Shown here piece after piece: positions 52,961 to 62,259 of a stretch of 64,000 nt of DNA (positions are counted from its first letter, which is position 1; every line of letters begins with the position of its first letter). The stretch is from Falsiroseomonas sp041690465 (GTDB lineage: Bacteria > Pseudomonadota > Alphaproteobacteria > Acetobacterales > Acetobacteraceae). The position numbers and the translations under genes are program-made. The notes beneath the pieces are model-generated. The model had not been told where the DNA came from, did no database searches, and worked only from the letters and a program-made list of their open reading frames with translations. The DNA lies in assembly GCF_041690465.1 (NCBI RefSeq), contig NZ_JAWLHG010000023.1, forward strand, positions 1 through 64,000, written 5' to 3'.

Positions 52961-53272
52961 ATGCCCGTTCCCGAGATCGACCAGGCCACCCGGACCGAGC
53001 TGGAAGCCGCCGCCTTCCGCCGATTGGTGCAGCATCTGCGCGAGCGCACGGACGTGCAGAACATCGACATGATGAACCTGGCCGGGTTCTGCCGGAACTG
53101 CCTTTCCAAGTGGTACCGCGCGGCGGCGGAGGAGAAGGGTCTCGAATTGTCGGATCCCGATGCGCGCGAGATCATCTATGGCATGCCGTACAAGGAATGG
53201 CAGGCGAAGCACCAGAAGGAAGCCACCGCCGAGCAGAAGGCGAAGTTCGCCGCTGCCAACCCCGGCCATTGA
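52961..53272 (+). CDS. DUF1244 family protein
   Basis: 103-residue conserved alphaproteobacterial protein. AAAFRRLVQHLRERTDVQNI-DMMNLAGFCRNCLSKWYRAAAEE is the DUF1244 signature, with Cys 45 and Cys 48 in FCRNCLSKW, and GMPYKEWQAKHQKEAT follows. Structures in the family are small helical bundles; function is unknown. AGGAGG (52949-52954) precedes ATG 52961. Confidence 0.93.
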   Translation: MPVPEIDQATRTELEAAAFRRLVQHLRERTDVQNIDMMNLAGFCRNCLSKWYRAAAEEKGLELSDPDAREIIYGMPYKEWQAKHQKEATAEQKAKFAAANPGH

Positions 53273-53347
53273 GATGCGTCCGGTGACCGCAGGGCCGCAG
53301 GCGCGGTGGCCTGAATCGGCCGCGCGGTCCGGCATGGCCGATTGAAC

Positions 53348-53704
53348 ATGGCGCCAAAGCGTGGCACCACCCGCGCCCTTAAAGTGGGGGATCAGCGGGT
53401 GAGCGATACGGACGACCTTCAGGACGCCAAGGCCAGCCGCGACCGCCAGGCCGCCAACCCGGACCCCGAGGTCGGTGGCATCGCCGTGGACCGCCTGCGC
53501 TCGATCATCGAGCGTGTCGAGCGGCTGGAGGAGGAGCGCAAGGCTCTCGCCGGCGACATCAAGGACATCTTTGCCGAAGCGAAATCCGCCGGCTTCGACG
53601 TGAAGGTGATCCGCCAGATCATCTCGCTCCGCAAGAAGGAGCCCGCCGAGGTGGAGGAGCAGGAGACGCTGCTCGATCTCTATCGTCGCGCGCTCGGCAT
53701 GTGA
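53348..53704 (+). CDS. DUF2312/GapR-family DNA-binding protein
   Basis: 118-residue protein whose C-terminal 80 residues match DUF2312: DRLRSIIERVERLEEERKAL, then DIKDIFAEAKSAGFDVKVIRQ and IISLRKKEPAEV. In Caulobacter the family member GapR binds overtwisted, AT-rich DNA ahead of replication forks. The N-terminal 35 residues are basic and poorly conserved. ATG 53348 lacks a clear ribosome site, whereas GTG 53399 has GGGGA upstream, so a shorter start is possible. The stop overlaps the next gene. Confidence 0.88.
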   Translation: MAPKRGTTRALKVGDQRVSDTDDLQDAKASRDRQAANPDPEVGGIAVDRLRSIIERVERLEEERKALAGDIKDIFAEAKSAGFDVKVIRQIISLRKKEPAEVEEQETLLDLYRRALGM

Positions 53705-54165
53705 TGGAACGCGCGGCCGACTATCCGCGCCCGCCGCGGCTGGAACGCAGCAGCCGCCGCGTGCGCGTGGTGCTCGGCGGCGAAACCATCGCGGACACCA
53801 CCGACGCCTGGCGCGTGCTGGAGACCTTCCACCCGCCGAGCTGGTATCTGCCGCCGGAGGCCTTCCGTCCCGGCTCGCTGCGGCCCACCTCCGGCGGCAG
53901 CTTCTGCGAATGGAAGGGCCACGCGCGCTACTTCGACCTGATCGGCGGCCAAACCAGCGCGCTGCGTTCGGCCTGGTCCTACCCGGATCCGACGCCCGCC
54001 TTCGCCGCCATCGCCGGGCATGTCGCGCTCTATGCCGGCCGCGTGGATGCCTGCTTCGTGGACGAGGAGCAGGTGCGGCCGCAGGAAGGCCCGTTCTACG
54101 GCGGCTGGATCACCTCGGACGTCGAAGGGCCGTTCAAGGGCGCACCCGGCACCGAAGGCTGGTAG
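53704..54165 (+). CDS. DUF427 domain-containing protein
   Basis: 153-residue DUF427 (beta-tent fold) protein: VRVVLGGETIADTTDAWRVL, then HPPSWYLPPEAF, FCEWKGHARYFDLIGG and AWSYPDPTPAF. These are the typical E-x-x-H-P-P-x-Y-Y-x-P and C-x-W-K-G-x-A-x-Y-x-x-x features. Function unknown. ATG 53704 shares a base with the GapR-family stop; a GTG three bases earlier is possible. Confidence 0.93.
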   Translation: MERAADYPRPPRLERSSRRVRVVLGGETIADTTDAWRVLETFHPPSWYLPPEAFRPGSLRPTSGGSFCEWKGHARYFDLIGGQTSALRSAWSYPDPTPAFAAIAGHVALYAGRVDACFVDEEQVRPQEGPFYGGWITSDVEGPFKGAPGTEGW

Positions 54166-54197
54166 CCCGGCCGCCGACATCCCGCAGGAGACGCCGC

Positions 54198-54836
54198 ATG
54201 TTCTACGAAGCCGGCCAGCACCGCACCGCCGGGCTGCCGCACGACCCGCTGAAGGCCATTGTCGCCCCGCGCCCGATCGGCTGGATCTCCACCCTCGACC
54301 GCGACGGCCGCGCCAACCTCGCCCCCTACAGCTTCTTCAACATGGTGCAGACCACGCCCGCCATCTGCGCCTTCGGCAGCGATGGCATGAAGCACACCGC
54401 CGCCAATGCCGTCGCCACCGGCGAGTTCGTGATGAACCTCGCCACGCGGCCGCTGTTCGACGCGATGAACGGATCTTCCGCCGCGCTCGCCGAGGGCGAG
54501 AGCGAGTTCGAGCATGCCGGGCTGGAACGCGCGCCATGCCGCCTGGTGAAGCCGCCGCGCGTCGCGGCGAGCCCCGCAAGCCTCGAATGCCGGGTGGTGC
54601 ACGCGATGGAACTGCACGACGTGGAGGGCCGCCCGACGGGCGGGCATCTCGTGGTCGGCCAGGTGGTCGGCGTGCACATCGCCGAATGGGCGCTGAAGGA
54701 CGGCCGCTTCGACATGCTCGCGGCCCGCACCATCGCGCGCTGCGGCTACCGCGATTACACCGAAGTGACGGCGCTGTTCTCCGCGCTGCGCCCAACCGAT
54801 GGCGGCGCCTACCTTCCCGGCCAGCGCGACCGCTGA
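54198..54836 (+). CDS. Flavin reductase-like / FMN-binding split-barrel protein
   Basis: 212-residue protein of the flavin reductase-like domain family. PHDPLKAIVAPRPIGWISTL opens the barrel, followed by RANLAPYSFFNMVQTTPAIC, KHTAANAVATGEFVMNLA and C-terminal DGRFDMLAARTIARCGYRDY. The family includes partners of oxygenases and standalone FMN proteins. CAGGAG lies about ten bases before ATG 54198. Its substrate is not identifiable. Confidence 0.88.
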   Translation: MFYEAGQHRTAGLPHDPLKAIVAPRPIGWISTLDRDGRANLAPYSFFNMVQTTPAICAFGSDGMKHTAANAVATGEFVMNLATRPLFDAMNGSSAALAEGESEFEHAGLERAPCRLVKPPRVAASPASLECRVVHAMELHDVEGRPTGGHLVVGQVVGVHIAEWALKDGRFDMLAARTIARCGYRDYTEVTALFSALRPTDGGAYLPGQRDR

Positions 54837-54889
54837 CGAAGCCGCGAGCGGCGGTTGCGCGGGGGCGCCGCGGCGGTTAGCTGCGATGG

Positions 54890-55876
54890 ATGCGGATCGC
54901 CGTCTTCAGCGCCAAGCCCTATGACCGCCGATTCCTGGAGGCGGCCGCGAAGGGCGCACATGACTTCGCCTGGATTGAGGCCCGCCTCGACCCCGCCACC
55001 GCGCGGCTTGCCGAGGGCGCCGGGGCCGCCTGCCTCTTCGTCAACGACCGCGCCGACGCCGCGGCGCTGGAAGTGCTGGCCGCCGGCGGGGTGAAGCTGC
55101 TGGCGCTGCGCTCGGCCGGCTTCAACCATGTGGACCTTGCCGCGGCGCAGCGTCTCGGCCTCGCCGTTGGCCGCGTGCCGGCCTATTCGCCGGAAGCGGT
55201 GGCGGAGCATGCGGTGGCGCTGATCCTGACACTCAACCGCAACATCCATCGCGCCTACAACCGCGTGCGGGAAGGCAATTTCGCGCTCGACGGCCTGCTC
55301 GGTTTCGACCTGCATGGGCGCACGGTGGGCATCGTCGGCACGGGGCAGATCGGCACCGCCTTCGCGCGCATCATGCGCGGCTTCGGCTGCCGCCTGCTCG
55401 GCCACGATCCGCACCAGAATCCGGACTGTGTGGCGCTCGGCCTCGAGTACCGGCCGCTCAACGAGCTGCTGGCCGAGGCCGATATCGTCAGCCTGCATTG
55501 TCCCCTCACGCCCGCCACGCGCCATCTGATGGATGCCGAGCGGCTGGCCTGGATGAAGCGCGGTGCCATGCTGGTGAACACCAGCCGCGGCGCGATCCTC
55601 GACACCGCCGCGGTGATCCGCGCGCTGAAATCAGGCCGCCTCGGTCATCTCGGGCTGGATGTCTACGAGGAGGAGGAGAAGCTGTTCTTCGAGGACCTCT
55701 CCGGCACGGTGATCGCCGACGACGTCTTCGCCCGCCTGCTGACCTTCCCGAACGTGCTCATCACTGGCCACCAGGGCTTCTTCACCGAGCAGGCGATGCG
55801 CGCCATCGCGGAGACGACGCTGGCGAATGTGGAGAGCTTCGCACGCACGGGCCGTGCGCTCCACACGGTCGGCTGA
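54890..55876 (+). CDS. D-lactate dehydrogenase-like 2-hydroxyacid dehydrogenase
   Basis: 328-residue NAD-dependent D-2-hydroxyacid dehydrogenase of the LdhA subgroup. MRIAVFSAKPYDRRFLEAA at the start and LRSAGFNHVDLAAAQRLGL match LdhA. The Rossmann motif is GIVGTGQIGTAFARIM near 143, the catalytic Arg lies in NTSRGAILDT, and the catalytic His in GHQGFFTEQA near 297. It would reduce pyruvate (or a similar keto acid) to the D-hydroxy acid. It is followed by a Bug protein gene after 93 bases. Confidence 0.88.
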   Translation: MRIAVFSAKPYDRRFLEAAAKGAHDFAWIEARLDPATARLAEGAGAACLFVNDRADAAALEVLAAGGVKLLALRSAGFNHVDLAAAQRLGLAVGRVPAYSPEAVAEHAVALILTLNRNIHRAYNRVREGNFALDGLLGFDLHGRTVGIVGTGQIGTAFARIMRGFGCRLLGHDPHQNPDCVALGLEYRPLNELLAEADIVSLHCPLTPATRHLMDAERLAWMKRGAMLVNTSRGAILDTAAVIRALKSGRLGHLGLDVYEEEEKLFFEDLSGTVIADDVFARLLTFPNVLITGHQGFFTEQAMRAIAETTLANVESFARTGRALHTVG

Positions 55877-55969
55877 CCCGCCTCGGCTTGCGCCTCACGC
55901 CCGGCCACGCTTACCCTCGGATGAAAATCGCCCGGCGCCGACCGGAGCGGGGAAGGGAGCGAAGCCGCC

Positions 55970-56959
55970 ATGACAACGAATGTGAGGTCCACACGCCGCG
56001 GAGTGCTGGGCGCGGGCCTCGGCCTGCCGCTCATGGCGCCGGGGCTGGCGCGCGCGCAGGGCGGATGGCCGGGCGAGCGGCCGATCCAGATCATCGTGCC
56101 CTTCCCGCCCGGCGGCGGCACCGACGTCAACATCCGCGCCATGACCAGCCATTTCGAGCGGCACCTGCCGGGCGCGCGCTTCGTGGTGGTGAACCGGCCG
56201 GGCGCGGGTGCCGAGATCGGCTACACCGCCGCCGCCACCGCCGCACCCGACGGCTACACGATCGGCACCGTCATCACGCCGAGCCTGCAGACCATCACCA
56301 TCGAGCGGCAGCCGCGCTACACGCTGGGCGGCTTCTACTACCTCGGCACAGTCGTCGCGGACCCGAGCGGCTTCCATGTCGCGCCGAACAGCGAGCTGCG
56401 CAGCGTGGCGGACCTCGTTGCCGCGGCGAAGGCACGGCCCGGCGCGATCTCGGTCGGCACCGCGGGCATCGGCTCCGACGACCACCTGCTGATCGTGGAG
56501 CTGGAGAGCGCCGCCGGCATCCGGCTGAACCACATCCCCTTCGCCGGGCAGGCGCCGACGGTGAATGCGCTGCTCGGCGGCCATATCCAGGTCGCGTCGA
56601 TGAACATGGGCGAGAGCGTCGCGATGATCCGCGACGGCCGCGTGCGCCCGCTGGCGACCGCCGGCCAGCAGCGCTTCCCCATGACGCCGGAGGTGCCGAC
56701 CTTCGCGGAGGGCGGCTATGCGCTGACCACCGGCGTGGTGCGCAGCCTGGTCGTGCCGGCCGCCACACCGGAGCCGATCCGCACGCGGCTGGCCGCGATG
56801 CTGGAGGCCACGATGCGCGACCCGGCCTGGATCGCCGAGGCCGAGCGGCTGTTCATCCCGCTGCGCTACATGGGGCCGGAGGAGACGCGCGCACTGGTGA
56901 TGCGGGAGGCGGAGCGCCTGCGTCAGGTCTGGCAGCAGCGCCCCTGGCGGGACAGCTGA
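55970..56959 (+). CDS. Bug-family substrate-binding protein in a catabolic operon
   Basis: 329-residue TctC/Bug periplasmic binding protein. The signal is twin-arginine-like (RRGVLGAGLGLPLMAPGLA, cleaved near ARAQ), then PIQIIVPFPPGGGTDVNIRA and VVNRPGAGAEIGYTAAATAA. It is immediately followed (6 bases) by cyclase and SDR genes, so it probably captures the carboxylate these enzymes process. No permease genes adjoin it. Confidence 0.9.
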   Translation: MTTNVRSTRRGVLGAGLGLPLMAPGLARAQGGWPGERPIQIIVPFPPGGGTDVNIRAMTSHFERHLPGARFVVVNRPGAGAEIGYTAAATAAPDGYTIGTVITPSLQTITIERQPRYTLGGFYYLGTVVADPSGFHVAPNSELRSVADLVAAAKARPGAISVGTAGIGSDDHLLIVELESAAGIRLNHIPFAGQAPTVNALLGGHIQVASMNMGESVAMIRDGRVRPLATAGQQRFPMTPEVPTFAEGGYALTTGVVRSLVVPAATPEPIRTRLAAMLEATMRDPAWIAEAERLFIPLRYMGPEETRALVMREAERLRQVWQQRPWRDS

Positions 56960-56965
56960 GGCTCC

Positions 56966-57640
56966 ATGCCGCGCCTCGTTGACCTCTCCACCCCCGTCCG
57001 CACCGGGCATTTCCGTTGGAAGGTGGAACGGCGCCTGACCAAGGGCCACGAGACCGGCGAGGGCCAGGCCACCTGGGCCGGCTGGAACGTCCACGCCTTC
57101 ACCCACATGGACAGCCCGCGCCACGTGGACCCCGAGGGCTTCACCACGGATGCGATCACGCCGGAGATGACGGTCGGGCCCGGCGCGGTGCTGGACGTCT
57201 CCGACGTGCCCGCCAACAGCCCGATCGAGCTCGGCCGCCTGCAGGCGGCGGGTGAGCATCTCCGCCAGGGCGACTTCGCGCTGATCCGCACCCGGTGGGA
57301 CGAGCGCGCCAGCCTCGACACGCCGGAGTTCTGGCTGCACGCGCCCTGGATGACCGCCGAGGGCGCGATCTGGCTGCGCGAGCGCGGCATCAAGGCGGTC
57401 GGCTTCGACTTCCCGCAGGACCACTGCATCCGCTTCTTCCTGACCGGCGAGAAGCGCCCGCCGCTGCCCGAGCATGTGACGCACTACCACCTGCTGGCGC
57501 GTGGCGTGATCATGTTCGAGTACCTCTGCAACATGGGCGCGCTGCGCCAGGCGCGGAACCAGGTGATCGGGCTGCCGATCCGCATCCCCGATTCCGACGG
57601 CGCGCCCGCGCGCGTCATCGCGGTGGAGGAGGAAGCGTGA
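56966..57640 (+). CDS. Cyclase-family (kynurenine formamidase-like) metallohydrolase
   Basis: 224-residue protein of the cyclase family (PF04199-type). The metal-binding motif is HAFTHMDSPRH (His 43, His 47, Asp 49, His 53), equivalent to H-x-G-T-H-x-D-x-P-x-H except that Ala-Phe replaces x-Gly. KAVGFDFPQDHCIR and HYHLLARGVIMFEYLCN supply the later conserved His/Glu. Members hydrolyse formamides or cyclic esters. It is coupled to the SDR gene by a GTGA overlap. Confidence 0.88.
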   Translation: MPRLVDLSTPVRTGHFRWKVERRLTKGHETGEGQATWAGWNVHAFTHMDSPRHVDPEGFTTDAITPEMTVGPGAVLDVSDVPANSPIELGRLQAAGEHLRQGDFALIRTRWDERASLDTPEFWLHAPWMTAEGAIWLRERGIKAVGFDFPQDHCIRFFLTGEKRPPLPEHVTHYHLLARGVIMFEYLCNMGALRQARNQVIGLPIRIPDSDGAPARVIAVEEEA

Positions 57641-58422
57641 GTCGGCTCGCCGGCCGTACCGCGCTGGTCACCGGCGGCGGATCGGGCATCGGCGCCGCCA
57701 TCTGCGAGCGGCTGGCGGCCGAAGGCGCGCCGGTGCTGGTGGCCGACATCGACCTCGAAGGCGCCACGCGCATCGCGGAGGGCATCCGCGCGACCGGCGG
57801 CCAGGCGCTGCCGTTCCGCATGGACGTGACCTCCGAGGCCGATTCCGCCGCGGCGGTCGCGGAGGCGGAGGCGCGCTTCGGGCGGCTGCGCATCGCGATC
57901 TGCAATGCCGGCATCACCGACCGCATCCCGGTGCTGGAGATGAAGCTCACGCAGTTCGAGCGCATCCTGCGCACCAACCTGATCGGCTGCTTCCTCACCG
58001 CGCAGGCCGCCGCGCGGGCGATGGCGCAAGGCGGGGAGGCGGAGCGCGGCGGGCGCATCGTCACCGTCTCCTCCGTCTCCGGCCAGTTCGGCGGCACCGG
58101 GCGCGCCGCCTATGGCGCCAGCAAGGGCGGCATCGAGACGCTGACCAAGGTGCTGGCGGTGGAGCTTGCGCCGCTCGGCATCGTGGTGAACGGCGTCGCA
58201 CCGGGCCCGACGCAGATCGCCCGCACCGCGCACGGGCCGCGCCAGCGCGCCGCCTTCCTCGACCGTATGGCGGTGAAGCGCTACGGCACGCCGGCCGACA
58301 TCGCGGGCGCGGTGGCATTCCTGTGTGGCGACGACGGCGCCTTCGTCGCCGGCCATATCCTCAACGTCGATGGCGGCTTTGCCACGGCGGGCGTGATGTA
58401 CGACCCGGCCGAGGGCGCCTGA
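57637..58422 (+). CDS. Short-chain dehydrogenase/reductase (SDR)
   Basis: 261-residue classical SDR. The nucleotide motif is TGGGSGIG (residues 12-19), followed by NAGI and the catalytic Ser in VSSVSG. Tyr 159 and Lys 163 lie in the YGASK motif, with the PGPTQIA loop and a C-terminal GHILNVDGGFAT typical of FabG-like enzymes. It would oxidise or reduce a hydroxyl group in the pathway served by the upstream Bug and cyclase genes. GTG start at 57637; a strong terminator follows 1 base after the stop. Confidence 0.93.
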   Translation: MSRLAGRTALVTGGGSGIGAAICERLAAEGAPVLVADIDLEGATRIAEGIRATGGQALPFRMDVTSEADSAAAVAEAEARFGRLRIAICNAGITDRIPVLEMKLTQFERILRTNLIGCFLTAQAAARAMAQGGEAERGGRIVTVSSVSGQFGGTGRAAYGASKGGIETLTKVLAVELAPLGIVVNGVAPGPTQIARTAHGPRQRAAFLDRMAVKRYGTPADIAGAVAFLCGDDGAFVAGHILNVDGGFATAGVMYDPAEGA

Positions 58423-58423
58423 T

Positions 58424-58452
58424 ACCATCGGTCATCTGCAATGACCGATGGT
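58424..58452 (+). terminator. Rho-independent terminator after the SDR operon
   Basis: ACCATCGGTCAT (58424-58435), a 5-base loop CTGCA and ATGACCGATGGT (58441-58452) form a perfect 12-bp stem, followed by the T-rich GTTGTTT. It closes the D-LDH/Bug/cyclase/SDR unit and lies 125 bases from the convergent acyl-CoA synthetase end. Confidence 0.85.
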
Positions 58453-58577
58453 GTTGTTTCCGATCCCTCAGGCGCCGGGCGGCCCCTCCGGGGCCTTGGC
58501 TTCGCGGTACATGCCGCGGCGGCCATTCGGCCGCTCGCCCACCTCCGGCGGGCGCAGGGCAGCCCTCCGGGCGGCGC

Positions 58578-60296
58578 TCAGCCGCGCCCGTTCAGCCCCT
58601 CGACCTTCTCCGCATGCGCGTCCAGCACCACGCGCCGCTTCACCTTCATGGTCGGCGTCAGCATGCCGTTCTCCACCGTGAAAGGCTCGACCATGGTGGT
58701 CTTGCGGATGCGCTCGATGGAGGAGAGCTTCGCGTTCACCCGCGCCACCGCATCGGGCACCTTCGCCTCCTGCCCATCGGCCGGCACCACCAGCGCGACC
58801 AGCGCCGGCTTGCCCTCGCCGGCGACCACCGCCTGCGCGATCTCGGGCTCCGCCATCAGCAGGCCCTCCAGCTTGGCGGGGCTCACCATGTCGCCGCCGA
58901 GCGTCTTGATGAAGTCGCGCTTGCGGTCGGTGATGCGGATGCGCCCGTCCACGATCTCGGCCACGTCGCCGGTGTGCAGCCAACCATCCACGATGGCGCG
59001 GGCCGTCGCCTCGGGCTGGTTCCAGTAGCCGTCCATCACCAGCTCGCCTCTCACGCAGAGCTCGCCATCCCCGGCGATGCGCGCCTCCACGCCCGGCAGC
59101 GGCGGGCCGACCGTCTCGCGCTTGATGTCCCAGGGCAGGTTGACGCTGATCACCGGCCCGGCCTCGGTCTGGCCGTAACCCTGGATCACCGGCAGGCCGA
59201 GGGCGATGAAGAAGCCCGAGAGGTCGGGATCCAGCCGCGCGCCGCCCGAGACCATTGCCTGCAGGCGCCCACCGAAACGCTGCCGCACCTTCTCCCGCAC
59301 CAGCCGCTCCAGCACCGCATCCTGCACGCGGTCCAGCAGGCCGAGCTCCGGGCCGTCCATCCTGCGCAGGCCGAGGGCGACGGCACGGTGGAACAGCTTC
59401 TCCTTCCAGCCGCCCTCCTTCTCGACGCCGGCGAGCAGGCGCGCGCGCAGCACCTCGAACAGCCGCGGCACGGCGGTGATGATGGCGGGCTTCACCTCCT
59501 GGAACTCGGTGGCCAGGCGGTCGGCGCCGCGCGAATAGACCACCTCCACGCCCAGCGACGGCAGCAGGAAGCCGCCCACCGTGTGCTCGTAGCTGTGCGA
59601 CAGCGGCAGGAAGGACAGGTAGCACTCGCCCTGCAGATGCAGGCGGTCCGCGAGCTGCGCGACACCCTGGCGGTTGGACAGCATCGCGCGGTGCGGCAGC
59701 ATCACCCCCTTGGGCGCGCCGCCGGTGCCGGAGGTGTAGACCAGGCAGGCGAGGCGGCCGGGAGGGATCTGCTCCACCTCGGCCCGCAGCAGGCCGAGAT
59801 CGGCCGGCGTGGCCTCCAGCGCCGCCCAGGCCATCGCGCGGGCACCGGACAGGACGACCGAGGCCTCGCCCTCCATCGTCACCAGCAGGTCGAGCCCGCC
59901 CTCTTCCGCTGCCGACACGACCTTCCGCGCCAAGGCCGCACCCGAGACGATCGCCGCCCGCGCCCCGGAATCACGCAGGATATGCGCGTGGTCGGCCACG
60001 GCGTTGGTGGTGTAGGTCGGCACCGTCACCGCGCCGATCGCCATGATGGCGGTATCCGCGATCACGAATTCCGGCCGGTTCTCGCTGACCAGCAGCACCC
60101 GCTCGCCCGGCGAGACGCCGGCCTGGCGCAGCCCGGCGGCCACCGCGGCGACCCGGTGGGCGAACTCTCCCCAGGTGACGCGGCGCCAGGCCTTGTCCTG
60201 CCAGTGGCGCAGCATCGGCTTGTCCTGCCGGTGCGCCGCCAGTTCCAGCATCATCTGCGGCAGGCTGTTCCAGCCCACCCGCTTGCCAGGTTCCAT
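58578..60296 (-). CDS. Long-chain fatty acid-CoA ligase / AMP-dependent synthetase
   Basis: 572-residue adenylate-forming enzyme. P-loop-like A3 motif CLVYTSGTGGAPKGVMLPH near 190, A5 motif GYGQTEAGPVI near 345, A7 motif WLHTGDVAEI near 425, and DRKRDFIKTLGGDMVSP near 445. These match long-chain acyl-CoA synthetases (FadD/FAA type), which activate fatty acids with ATP and CoA. It is divergent from pepF across about 100 bases. Confidence 0.93.
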   Translation of the reverse strand: MEPGKRVGWNSLPQMMLELAAHRQDKPMLRHWQDKAWRRVTWGEFAHRVAAVAAGLRQAGVSPGERVLLVSENRPEFVIADTAIMAIGAVTVPTYTTNAVADHAHILRDSGARAAIVSGAALARKVVSAAEEGGLDLLVTMEGEASVVLSGARAMAWAALEATPADLGLLRAEVEQIPPGRLACLVYTSGTGGAPKGVMLPHRAMLSNRQGVAQLADRLHLQGECYLSFLPLSHSYEHTVGGFLLPSLGVEVVYSRGADRLATEFQEVKPAIITAVPRLFEVLRARLLAGVEKEGGWKEKLFHRAVALGLRRMDGPELGLLDRVQDAVLERLVREKVRQRFGGRLQAMVSGGARLDPDLSGFFIALGLPVIQGYGQTEAGPVISVNLPWDIKRETVGPPLPGVEARIAGDGELCVRGELVMDGYWNQPEATARAIVDGWLHTGDVAEIVDGRIRITDRKRDFIKTLGGDMVSPAKLEGLLMAEPEIAQAVVAGEGKPALVALVVPADGQEAKVPDAVARVNAKLSSIERIRKTTMVEPFTVENGMLTPTMKVKRRVVLDAHAEKVEGLNGRG

Positions 60297-60399
60297 CCCC
60301 GAGACGCTCCCCCAGGCCTTCCGAATTCTGTCGACGGCTTGGCCCCCGCCGTCCGATCTCTATATCCAGGGCGAGAAGCTCCGGGACACAAGAGACACC

Positions 60400-62259
60400 G
60401 TGACGATTCCCCTCGATTCCCGACCGATCCGCACGCTTGATACCACGCGTCCTGGCGGCGCCGCGACCGCCGAGGCGCTGCCGGCCTGGGACCTGTCGGA
60501 CCTCTATGCGGCGCCGAACGATCCGCGCCTGGGCGCCGATCTCGACACCGCCGAGGCCGACGCCAAGGCGTTCCAGGCCGCCCATGCGGGCAAGGTCGGC
60601 ACTATGTCCGGCGACGCGCTGGCCGCCGCCATCGCCATGTATGAGGCGATCGAGGAGAAGCTCGGCCGCGCCATGTCCTACGGCCAGCTGGTGTTCTCGG
60701 CCGATGCGCAGGATCCGGCCAATGGCCGCTTCTACCAGACCCTGCAGGAGCGGGTGACGACGATCTCCTCGCACCTGCTGTTCCTGACGCTCGAGATCAA
60801 CCGGATGGAGGAGCATGCGCTGGGGCAGAAGCTCGGCGCCTCCGCCGCGCTGCGCCGCTGGCAGCCCTGGCTGCGCGACCTGCGCGTGTTCCGCCCGCAC
60901 CAGCTTTCCGACGAGCTGGAGAAGCTTCTGCACGAGAAGGAGGTCACCGGCCGCTCCGCCTGGAACCGGCTGTTCGACGAGACCATCGCCGGCATGCGGG
61001 TGAAGGTCAGCGGCGAGGAGCTCACCGTCTCCTCCGCCCTGAACAAGCTCTCCGACCACTCGCGCGAGGTGCGCGCGGCGGCGGCGCAGGGCGTCTCCGA
61101 GGCGTTCGGCGACAAGGTGCGGCTGTTCAGCCTGATCACCAACGTCCTGGCCAAGGACAAGGAGATCATCGACGGCTGGCGCCACTACCCGCGTCCCACC
61201 AGCGCGCGCAACCGCGCCAACATGGTGGAGGACGAGGTGGTGGACGCGCTCGTCACCGCCGTGCGCGAAAGCTTCCCCCGCCTCAGCCACCGCTACTACG
61301 CGATGAAGGCGAAGTGGCTGGGCCTCGAGAAGCTGAAGCACTGGGACCGCAACGCGCCGCTGCCCGACCAGGACGACAAGACCATCGCCTGGCCGGATGC
61401 GACGAAGTGCGTGCTGGACAGCTACGGCGCCTTCAGCCCCGAGCTGGCCGCGATCGGCCGGCGCTTCTTCGACAAGCCCTGGGTGGATGCGGCGCTGCGG
61501 CCGGGCAAGGCCAGCGGTGCCTTCGCGCATCCCACCGTGCCGTCGGTGCACCCCTATCTGCTGGTGAACTACCACGGCAAGACGCGCGACGTGATGACGC
61601 TGGCGCATGAGCTGGGCCATGGCGTGCACCAGATCCTCGCCGGCGAGCAGGGCTACCTGCTGTCCTCCACGCCGCTGACGCTGGCCGAGACGGCGAGCGT
61701 GTTCGGCGAGATGATGACCTTCCGGGCGCTGCTCGACGCCGAGACCGATCCGAAGCGCCGACGCGCGCTGCTGGCCTCCAAGGTGGAGGACATGCTGAAC
61801 ACGGTGGTGCGCCAGATCGCTTTCTACCGCTTCGAGACGCTGCTGCACGATGAGCGCCGCAAGGGCGAGATCGCGCATGAGCGCATCGGCGAGATCTGGA
61901 TGCAGGTACAGACCGAAAGCCTGGGCCCGGCCTTCGACTTCACGCCGGACTACAGCGTCTATTGGGCCTACATCCCGCACTTCGTGCACACGCCGTTCTA
62001 CGTGTACGCCTACGCCTTCGGGGATTGCCTGGTGAACGCGCTCTACGGCGTGTTCCGCGAAGGCCATCCCGGCTTCCAGCAGAAATACCTCGAGATGCTG
62101 AAGGCCGGCGGCACCAAGCGGCACAAGGAGCTGCTGGCACCCTTCGGCCTCGACGCCTCCGATCCGGCCTTCTGGCACAAGGGTCTCGACGTCATCGCCG
62201 GCTTCATCGACGAACTCGAGGGTTCCTCGCGCGACGCCGATCGCGACACCGTCGCATGA
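60400..62259 (+). CDS. pepF: M3-family oligoendopeptidase F
   Basis: 619-residue zinc peptidase of family M3B. The catalytic motif is AHELGHGVHQ (HELGH = residues 403-407), with the downstream Glu in ETASVFGEMM. The C-terminal substrate-tyrosine region FVHTPFYVYAYAFGDCLVNALY is typical of PepF. It is a cytoplasmic enzyme that degrades oligopeptides. Start chosen at GTG 60400 (VTIPLDSRP); the ribosome site is weak, and the frame stays open upstream into the divergent gene. Its stop overlaps the ABC1 kinase start (ATGA). Confidence 0.93.
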   Translation: MTIPLDSRPIRTLDTTRPGGAATAEALPAWDLSDLYAAPNDPRLGADLDTAEADAKAFQAAHAGKVGTMSGDALAAAIAMYEAIEEKLGRAMSYGQLVFSADAQDPANGRFYQTLQERVTTISSHLLFLTLEINRMEEHALGQKLGASAALRRWQPWLRDLRVFRPHQLSDELEKLLHEKEVTGRSAWNRLFDETIAGMRVKVSGEELTVSSALNKLSDHSREVRAAAAQGVSEAFGDKVRLFSLITNVLAKDKEIIDGWRHYPRPTSARNRANMVEDEVVDALVTAVRESFPRLSHRYYAMKAKWLGLEKLKHWDRNAPLPDQDDKTIAWPDATKCVLDSYGAFSPELAAIGRRFFDKPWVDAALRPGKASGAFAHPTVPSVHPYLLVNYHGKTRDVMTLAHELGHGVHQILAGEQGYLLSSTPLTLAETASVFGEMMTFRALLDAETDPKRRRALLASKVEDMLNTVVRQIAFYRFETLLHDERRKGEIAHERIGEIWMQVQTESLGPAFDFTPDYSVYWAYIPHFVHTPFYVYAYAFGDCLVNALYGVFREGHPGFQQKYLEMLKAGGTKRHKELLAPFGLDASDPAFWHKGLDVIAGFIDELEGSSRDADRDTVA

